The notes beneath the pieces were generated by a model, which saw only the letters and a list, made by a program, of their open reading frames with translations, was not told the origin of the DNA and searched no databases. Position numbers and translations under genes: made by a program. From the IMG/VR virus record IMGVR_UViG_3300049484_000171, positions 1 through 26,686 of that record: a DNA stretch of 26,686 bases, one strand, 5' to 3'. Each line of letters starts with the position of its first letter. The stretch's first letter is position 1. Positions 21,731 through 26,686 of the stretch are shown one piece after another. Source of the stretch: a virus.

Positions 21731-22204
21731 GTGTCCGAAGACTTCGAGTTCAGCCAGAGCGCCGGTCAGAGCGACATCGCGCCGGGCACCTACCTCGTCA
21801 CCCTGACCGAGATCAGCGAGGTCCGCACCATCATCCCCCGCACCGGGCCGAACGCCGGCCAGGAGCGCGACCTGCGTGACTGGACGTTCGCCACCGAGGA
21901 CGGCCAGGAGATCACCGACAGCGCGGCCGTGTCGCGCTCGCCTCGATCCAAGGCGTACACCTGGACCAGCGCCCTGTTCGGGCAGCCCGTCCCGCTCGAC
22001 AAGCCATTCCCGATCAGCAGCCTCATCGGCCGCGAGGCCATCGCCACCATCGGCCTCAACGACGGCGGCTGGCCGAAGATCCTCAACCTCTCGGCCAAGC
22101 CGAAGGCGGGGAAGCAGACCGTTGCGCCCCCGCCGCCGACGCGGGCAGTCGACCGCAAGGTCGCGCCCGTGGCCGCCGGCACCGCCGACGACCTCCCGTT
22201 CTGA
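21731..22204 (+). CDS. Single-stranded DNA-binding-like protein (C-terminal DDLPF)
   Basis: A 157-aa protein. GTG at 21731 is preferred because an AAGGAA SD lies about ten bases ahead; an upstream GTG at 21713 also exists. The N-terminal part is a predicted beta barrel (APGTYLVTLTEISEVRTIIP, LRDWTFATEDGQEITDSAAV, REAIATIGLNDGG), consistent with an OB-like fold. A flexible Lys/Pro-rich linker leads to the acidic-aromatic tail DDLPF, the classic ending by which SSB-type proteins recruit partners. It directly precedes the nuclease and primase-helicase genes. Family membership beyond this is not established. Confidence 0.68.
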   Translation: MSEDFEFSQSAGQSDIAPGTYLVTLTEISEVRTIIPRTGPNAGQERDLRDWTFATEDGQEITDSAAVSRSPRSKAYTWTSALFGQPVPLDKPFPISSLIGREAIATIGLNDGGWPKILNLSAKPKAGKQTVAPPPPTRAVDRKVAPVAAGTADDLPF

Positions 22205-22207
22205 TCG

Positions 22208-22792
22208 ATGGCCGACCTGTTGTCGGTCGGTGAGCCGAGGGTCGTCCCCACGACGGCCCTCGGTTACCGGTTCCGCTCGACCACCGAGGCCCGATGGGCC
22301 GTGTTCCTCCGCGCGCTCGGCGTTGCCTTCGAGTATGAGATGGAGACGTACGACCTCGGCGACCTCGGCTGGTACCTGCCCGACTTCTGGCTGTCCAATC
22401 TCGGGATGCACCTCGAGGTCAAGCCATCGCGCAAGATGCTCGACACCGAGTACGACCGGGCCCGCGCGCTGTTCCTCCTGACGCAGCGCCCGGTGCTCGT
22501 GGCGCAAGGTTTCGGCCGGCCGCCGTGGGAGGAGCTCCCGTCCGGCCGGGCAGGCGACTGGCCGGGGCGGCTGTACGACGTGTGGACGACGAAGTCGTCC
22601 CTGTCGTCGGCCGGTTTCGGCGGTGACGACCACCACTTCACGATCTGTCGTTGCGGACGTGTCGACCTCTCCTTCGGGGGCTACGGCACGAAGTGCAGCA
22701 ACGGCAGTCACCACGTACCCGACTGGGACCGCCTCAACCGTGCCTACGACGAGGCCCTGTCCTTCCGACCCGACGACAAGGCCGGGCGATGA
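22208..22792 (+). CDS. PD-(D/E)XK-type endonuclease with C-terminal zinc-finger-like segment
   Basis: A 194-aa protein beginning three bases after the SSB-like gene. Residues 21-75 hold the nuclease signature: FRSTTEARWAVFLRALG (Glu27), YLPDFWL (Asp59), then LEVKPS (Glu70, Lys72). This pattern marks a widespread actinophage/actinobacterial family. Residues 147-169 have CRC, then KCSNGSHH, which could bind zinc and help position DNA. It overlaps the primase-helicase start. Likely roles are DNA processing during replication or recombination; the substrate is unknown. Confidence 0.72.
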   Translation: MADLLSVGEPRVVPTTALGYRFRSTTEARWAVFLRALGVAFEYEMETYDLGDLGWYLPDFWLSNLGMHLEVKPSRKMLDTEYDRARALFLLTQRPVLVAQGFGRPPWEELPSGRAGDWPGRLYDVWTTKSSLSSAGFGGDDHHFTICRCGRVDLSFGGYGTKCSNGSHHVPDWDRLNRAYDEALSFRPDDKAGR

Positions 22793-24978
22793 TCGCGATG
22801 CCCGTCCCGACGTCGGACCTCGAGCGCTTCGCCCACCTGTTGTGGCGGCCAGGCGACGTGCGAGAGGTCCGCGTCCCGGCGCCAGGTCGCACCGACGCGG
22901 GCTACTTCGACAGTCCCGACGAACTGGTGCGGGCCGTGGCCGCCATCGACGGCAGGCAGAACGTCTACGTCACCGTCAACCCGGTGGACCCCGCCCTGAT
23001 GGCACGGGCGGCGAACAGGATCAAGCCCAAGATCCGCTCCACGACAGCCGATGCCAACGTGCTGGAGCGCCGATGGCTGCCGGTGGACATCGACCCCGTC
23101 CGCCCGTCCGACATCAGTGCGAGTGAGGAGGAGCGAGAGGCCGCCCTCAACGTGACGCGCGGCGTCTGGCGCTACCTGTCCGAGCTCGGCTGGCCGGAGC
23201 CGGTCAGCACGATGAGCGGCAACGGGTACTGGCTCCTGTACCCGATCGACCTGCCCAACGACGAACCGTCAAAGGTGCTCGTTGATGGCGTGCTGCACCA
23301 CCTAGCCGACCGCTTCAACACGTCGGCGGTGACGATCGATACGACGGTGTCCAACGCCTCGCGGATCGTCGCGATGATCGGCACCGTCAAGGTCAAGGGC
23401 GACGCGACGAAGGATCGCCCGCATCGGCGGTCTGGGCTACTGCGGGAACCGGCCGAGCTGGTGCCCGTCCCCCGCGAGCTGCTGGCTGCGCTGGTCCCTC
23501 CGGTGGCCCCAGAGGCCGCGCACCCGTCTGGGTCGCTCTCGTTCACCGACAGGATGCCTGCCGGCTGGGTCGGCAAGCTGCTGGCGGACGCGGGCGTAGC
23601 CTGCCGCGAGGGCAGCCGCGGCGGGCGCACCTGGTACCGGCTCAACCGCTGCCCGTTCCATCCCGACGACGACCAGGGCGGAGACTGTGGCGTGGGCGAG
23701 GACGCCGACGGCAAGGGGCTCGGCCACTGCTTCCACAACCGGGGCGCGGGCAAGGGCTGGCAGGACTTCAAGGCTGCACTCGGGCTTGACACGAGCACGG
23801 TCCGACCGATGGCCTCAGTGGCTCAATCCGGCCCGAAACAGCCACCAAAGCCATCGGTTCGGATCGATGCCGCAGACCTGCTTGAGCTCCACCTGCGGCC
23901 GCTACGCTGGGTCGTGCCGGACATCATCCCCGAGGGGACCACGATCCTCGCCGCCCCGCCGAAGGTCGGCAAGAGCTGCCTCATCTACCAGATCGCTGTC
24001 GAGGCGGCGATCGGCGGCGACCTGCTCGACCGGCGGGTGACGCCGGGAAGCGTCCTGTACCTCGCGTTGGAGGACGGCAAGCGACGCGGCCAGGACAGGC
24101 TCCGGGCCGCGCTGGCGGGTCGCACGATGCCGCACGGCCGGCTCGAGGTGCAGTGGGACGCACCCAACATCGGGGCCGGCCTCGAGGAGGAGATCAGCGC
24201 CTGGCTGGACGCGCACCCCGATGCGGTGATGGTCGCGATCGACACGCTCGGCAAGGTGCGCGGGGCCAGCAGCGGCCGGCGGAACGCCTACGAGGTCGAT
24301 GTCGAGGCGATGAACCGGCTCCAGGACCTATTCCGTGATCGCCCGGTTGCCCTCGTGATCGTCCACCACGCCCGCAAAGAAGGGCACGAGGACGTGCTCG
24401 CCTCGGTGTCCGGCACCTACGGCATCACGGGCTCGGTGGACACGATCGTGGTCGTCCGCAGGAAGCGTAACGAGACGTTCGGGACGCTCCACATCACGGG
24501 TCGTGACGTCATCGAGGACAGCATCCCCGTGCGGTTCACCGACATGACCTGGACGAGCGCGCCGGCCACCCTGCCTACCGCGTCGTTTGAGCGCAGCGAG
24601 GTCTACCGCTACATCGAGGAACACGGCCCCGTGTTCCCGGCCGCCATCGCGACGGCGCTCGGACTCAGCAGCCGGAAGAGCGTCGACAACATGGTCCAGA
24701 AGCTCGTCACCGACGGCGCTGTGGTCCGCGCTGCGAAGGGCTACGTGGTCGCGGAAGTGCGGTTTTCCCTTTCACCCCCTGACTCCTCCGATGGCTCTGA
24801 GAGCCATCAGGGGAACGGGGGACACACACGCGAGGCTGAGCCGCCGCGGCTGTCCGTCGTCACGAACGCCGAGTGGCTGCACGCCTGCCGCGTCTACGCC
24901 GCCCACCAACACCACCACCGGCAGACGCCATCCGGTTGGACGTGCGACGCCTGCCATCCCAAGGGAGAGGGAGCATGA
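22789..24978 (+). CDS. Primase-helicase (AEP-type primase plus RecA-fold helicase)
   Basis: A 729-aa protein; ATG at 22789 overlaps the nuclease stop (a second ATG follows three codons later). Residues ~90-215 fit an archaeo-eukaryotic-type primase: LPVDIDPVRP (Asp100, Asp102), MSGNGYWLLYPIDLP and an RIVAMIGTVKVKGD segment ending in RPHR. Residues ~288-316 (CPFH, then C, C and H) are a zinc-binding motif. Residues ~385-590 are RepA/DnaB-like: Walker A APPKVGKS, Walker B VMVAIDTL and a VIVHHARKEG motif. A winged-helix (~603-655) and a C-terminal Cys/His segment (HACRVYAAHQHHH ... CDACH) follow. It should unwind DNA and prime synthesis at the phage fork. Confidence 0.88.
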   Translation: MIAMPVPTSDLERFAHLLWRPGDVREVRVPAPGRTDAGYFDSPDELVRAVAAIDGRQNVYVTVNPVDPALMARAANRIKPKIRSTTADANVLERRWLPVDIDPVRPSDISASEEEREAALNVTRGVWRYLSELGWPEPVSTMSGNGYWLLYPIDLPNDEPSKVLVDGVLHHLADRFNTSAVTIDTTVSNASRIVAMIGTVKVKGDATKDRPHRRSGLLREPAELVPVPRELLAALVPPVAPEAAHPSGSLSFTDRMPAGWVGKLLADAGVACREGSRGGRTWYRLNRCPFHPDDDQGGDCGVGEDADGKGLGHCFHNRGAGKGWQDFKAALGLDTSTVRPMASVAQSGPKQPPKPSVRIDAADLLELHLRPLRWVVPDIIPEGTTILAAPPKVGKSCLIYQIAVEAAIGGDLLDRRVTPGSVLYLALEDGKRRGQDRLRAALAGRTMPHGRLEVQWDAPNIGAGLEEEISAWLDAHPDAVMVAIDTLGKVRGASSGRRNAYEVDVEAMNRLQDLFRDRPVALVIVHHARKEGHEDVLASVSGTYGITGSVDTIVVVRRKRNETFGTLHITGRDVIEDSIPVRFTDMTWTSAPATLPTASFERSEVYRYIEEHGPVFPAAIATALGLSSRKSVDNMVQKLVTDGAVVRAAKGYVVAEVRFSLSPPDSSDGSESHQGNGGHTREAEPPRLSVVTNAEWLHACRVYAAHQHHHRQTPSGWTCDACHPKGEGA
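24776..24813 (+). repeat. Inverted repeat inside the primase-helicase gene
   Basis: GATGGCTCT at 24790-24798 and AGAGCCATC at 24800-24808 are exact inverted copies around one base. CCCCT at 24776-24780 and AGGGG at 24809-24813 add an outer arm. The surrounding codons are atypically A/T-ending for this genome (TTT, CTT, TCA, TCT, GAT, CAT). They encode a Ser/Asp/Gly linker after the winged-helix. It may mark a recombination seam or form a stable mRNA hairpin. Confidence 0.75.
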
Positions 24979-25742
24979 CCACCGCCACGGCGCCCAGGAC
25001 CCGGACACCCGCGGAGGGCGTCCACCGCAGCAAGACGCACCAGTACTACTTCAACGGCCAGGGGCCGTGGCCCGGGGTGACCACCATCACCAAGGTGCTC
25101 GACGCTCCGGCGCTCACCAACTGGAAGATGGGTGAGGTTGCCCGGTCGGCCATCGACAACGCCGAGCGGCTCATCGAGGACCGCGAGGCCGGGAAGACCG
25201 AGGCTGCGGTCAAGTACCTGACCACCCTGTCCACCACGGCGATGGACCGCGGCTCGCGCATCCACGCCAGCATCGAGTCGGTCCTGCGGCGCGAACCCGC
25301 CGACGTCGACCCCCGCGACGAGGCGGCGGTCGCCGGCGCCAGGGGCTGGCTCAACGACCAGGCGACCACCCACGGACTCCGGCCGCTCGAGGTCGAGGCG
25401 TACCTCATCAGCGAGACGCACGGCTACGGCGGGACGCTGGACCTGATCGCCGAGATCGACGGCGAGGTGTGGCTGCTCGACTGGAAGACGGGCAAGTCGG
25501 TGGCGTGGCCGTCGGGCGACGTCTACAGCGACCACCGCCTCCAGCTCGCGGCCTACGCGCACGCCGACTTCATCGCCAAGCCGGGTGACCCGGTCCGCTA
25601 CCCGCTGCCGGCGGTCACCCGCTTCGGCATCGTCCACGTCACCGACGGCGGGACGCGGCTGTACGAGGCGCCGGTCACCGACGCCGACTGGACGGCCTTC
25701 CGGGCGTGCCTCCACCTGCACGCCTGGCGGAAGGGGAAGTGA
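24975..25742 (+). CDS. RecB/Cas4-like PD-(D/E)XK exonuclease
   Basis: A 255-aa protein whose ATG overlaps the primase stop. Family hallmarks are visible in order: RGSRIHASIE (His97), PLEVEAYL (Glu141), GYGGTLDLIAEIDG (Asp156), WLLDWKTGKS (Asp169, Lys171) and DHRLQLAAYAHAD (Gln190, Tyr194). This is the motif set of RecB-family (Cas4-like) nucleases, which digest or process DNA ends and typically accompany phage recombination. The N-terminal ~40 residues carry GPWPGVTTITKVL, as in the family. No Cys cluster for an Fe-S centre is present, unlike Cas4 itself. Confidence 0.85.
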   Translation: MTTATAPRTRTPAEGVHRSKTHQYYFNGQGPWPGVTTITKVLDAPALTNWKMGEVARSAIDNAERLIEDREAGKTEAAVKYLTTLSTTAMDRGSRIHASIESVLRREPADVDPRDEAAVAGARGWLNDQATTHGLRPLEVEAYLISETHGYGGTLDLIAEIDGEVWLLDWKTGKSVAWPSGDVYSDHRLQLAAYAHADFIAKPGDPVRYPLPAVTRFGIVHVTDGGTRLYEAPVTDADWTAFRACLHLHAWRKGK

Positions 25743-26194
25743 TGACGCGCCTGATGGCGATCGACCCCGGCACCTACCGCTCGGCGTGGGTCCTGCTCGA
25801 GGACGGCCTTCCGATCGACTTCGGCTACGAGGCCAATGTCGTGGTGCTCGACCGCGTCAAGCGCGGCGACCCGTCCCGCGACGTGCTGGTCATCGAGGAG
25901 GTCCGCAGCTACGGGATGCCCGTCGGCCGGGAGGTCTTCGACACCGTCCGCTTCACCGGTCGCCTCGAGCAGGCGTCCCGCGTCCCGGTCGCCTGGCTGG
26001 GCCGCAAGGAGATCGTCACCAACCTCTGCGGCTCGCCCAAGGCCAAGGACCCCAACGTCCGCCGTGCCCTGCTCGACCGCTTCGGCCCGGCCGGTACCAA
26101 GGCCAGTCCCGGCCCGACCTACGGCATCAGCGGGGACGTCTGGGCCGCTCTCGCCGTGGCCGCCACGTACGTCGACCTGGAGGTATCGAAGTGA
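25742..26194 (+). CDS. RuvC-like Holliday-junction resolvase
   Basis: A 150-aa protein whose ATG shares bases with the preceding stop (TGATG). RNase H-fold acidic residues can be picked out: AIDPGTYRSAWVLLE (Asp8), LVIEEVRSYG (Glu52/Glu53) and YGISGDVWAALAVAATY (Asp132). The order and spacing fit small phage RuvC-like resolvases, though the catalytic assignment is by pattern only. It follows the exonuclease and primase genes, consistent with processing recombination or replication junctions before packaging. A region around WLGRKEIVTNLCGSPKAKD is typical of the family. Confidence 0.78.
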   Translation: MTRLMAIDPGTYRSAWVLLEDGLPIDFGYEANVVVLDRVKRGDPSRDVLVIEEVRSYGMPVGREVFDTVRFTGRLEQASRVPVAWLGRKEIVTNLCGSPKAKDPNVRRALLDRFGPAGTKASPGPTYGISGDVWAALAVAATYVDLEVSK

Positions 26195-26382
26195 GAAGCG
26201 ACAACCTCGACATGAACGCCGTTCCCGAGTGGGTCTACCGCGTGGACTCCCCGCCCGCCACCGACGACGAGCCCTACCAGTCGCACGAGCTGGAGCGCCA
26301 GACCTCCCGCGACACCGTGCTCCTCTGCATCGCGGGCATGGTCATCATCGCCGTCCTCGCCTACTGGGCGGGCTCCCGATGA
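26191..26382 (+). CDS. 63-aa tail-anchored membrane protein
   Basis: GTG at 26191 overlaps the resolvase stop (GTGA). The first ~40 residues are soluble and acidic (NAVPEWVYRVDSPPATDDE), followed by one C-terminal transmembrane helix (VLLCIAGMVIIAVLAYWAG) and a single Arg. The topology suggests the body lies in the cytoplasm. Function unknown. Its stop overlaps the next ATG (26379-26382), the usual coupling in this operon. Confidence 0.6.
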   Translation: MRSDNLDMNAVPEWVYRVDSPPATDDEPYQSHELERQTSRDTVLLCIAGMVIIAVLAYWAGSR

Positions 26383-26686
26383 TCCTCTGCGCCGACACCT
26401 ACCCGCACCGTCCGCACTTCACCGACGACGGGGAGTGCGCTGGCCTCGCCGCCACCCCCGCCCCGCCTGCTGGGTTCAGCGTGTCGATGAGCGGTGAGCC
26501 GTATTGGTCGGAGACTCCCGTCACCCCCGCCCCGCTGGCCCTGACCCCTGACCTGTTCTCCGATCTGGGCGAAGTGCTCGCGGCGGCGGTCTACGAGGCG
26601 GATGGCGAGCGGTACATCTGCCGGATGTGCGACTCGGACGTGACAACCGCGCCGCACTCCGACGACTGCGAAGTGAAGCACCTCCG
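26379..26686 (+). CDS. Cys/His-containing protein, truncated by window edge
   Basis: The ORF starts at 26379 and is still open at the end of the window (102 complete codons). The start (ILCADTYPHRPHFTDDGECA) and the later YICRMCDSDVTTAPHSDDCE contain several Cys and His residues that could bind zinc, CxxC followed by His and Cys. The middle is Pro-rich. It continues the overlapping early operon. I do not recognise a family, and the missing end limits interpretation. Confidence 0.55.
   Translation, partial: MILCADTYPHRPHFTDDGECAGLAATPAPPAGFSVSMSGEPYWSETPVTPAPLALTPDLFSDLGEVLAAAVYEADGERYICRMCDSDVTTAPHSDDCEVKHL

Noticed and set aside
22651-22788. Upstream extension of the primase-helicase to 22651
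   Set aside because: It would overlap the nuclease gene for ~140 bases; ATG at 22789 forms the ATGA junction seen throughout the operon.

Overview
This window is a contiguous piece of a tailed-phage (siphovirus-type) genome or prophage. The DNA is very GC-rich, third codon positions are almost all G or C, GTG starts are common, and most neighbouring genes overlap by 1-4 bases (ATGA, GTGA, TGATG). A Gram-positive-type LexA box and a baseplate protein resembling the actinophage ReqiPepy6 Gp37 family suggest an actinobacterial host or a similar high-GC host. That is an inference; nothing here names the host.

Layout. 1-4.5 kb is the packaging and head module: the C-terminal part of the large terminase, portal, scaffold, major capsid protein, a probable decoration protein and a small beta-rich structural protein. 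4.5-6.4 kb holds a 610-aa protein with about 16 degenerate copies of a ~20-aa glycine-rich repeat. 6.4-8.6 kb is the neck: a connector with an N-terminal Ig/FN3-like extension, a head-closure protein, an HK97-gp10-like protein and a tail terminator. 8.7-19.3 kb is the tail: a tube protein with a duplicated inserted domain, tail-assembly chaperones joined by a probable -1 ribosomal frameshift, tape measure, distal tail protein, and five further tail-tip, baseplate or receptor-binding candidates ending with a 906-aa baseplate/fibre protein.

19.3-20.35 kb is a gene-poor, rearranged control region. It has a perfect-core SOS box, a minus-strand XRE repressor, a truncated second XRE copy, short ORFs alternating in strand, and a divergent promoter that appears to make a leaderless transcript. 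From 20.35 kb to the end, a tightly overlapping plus-strand early operon encodes a small HTH protein, several tiny membrane and Cys-containing proteins, an SSB-like protein ending DDLPF, a PD-(D/E)XK nuclease, a primase-helicase, a RecB/Cas4-like nuclease, a RuvC-like resolvase, a tail-anchored membrane protein and a truncated Cys/His protein.

How it fits together. The left half builds and fills the particle, the right half copies and processes DNA, and the 1-kb switch region between them carries elements that could govern early transcription and respond to DNA damage. No lysis genes, integrase, tRNA or CRISPR array were recognised. The less ordinary elements are the repeat protein, the duplicated tail-tube insert, the LYLY repeats, the 20-pair hairpin behind the capsid/decoration genes, and the apparently duplicated coil/XRE cassette with its SOS box.
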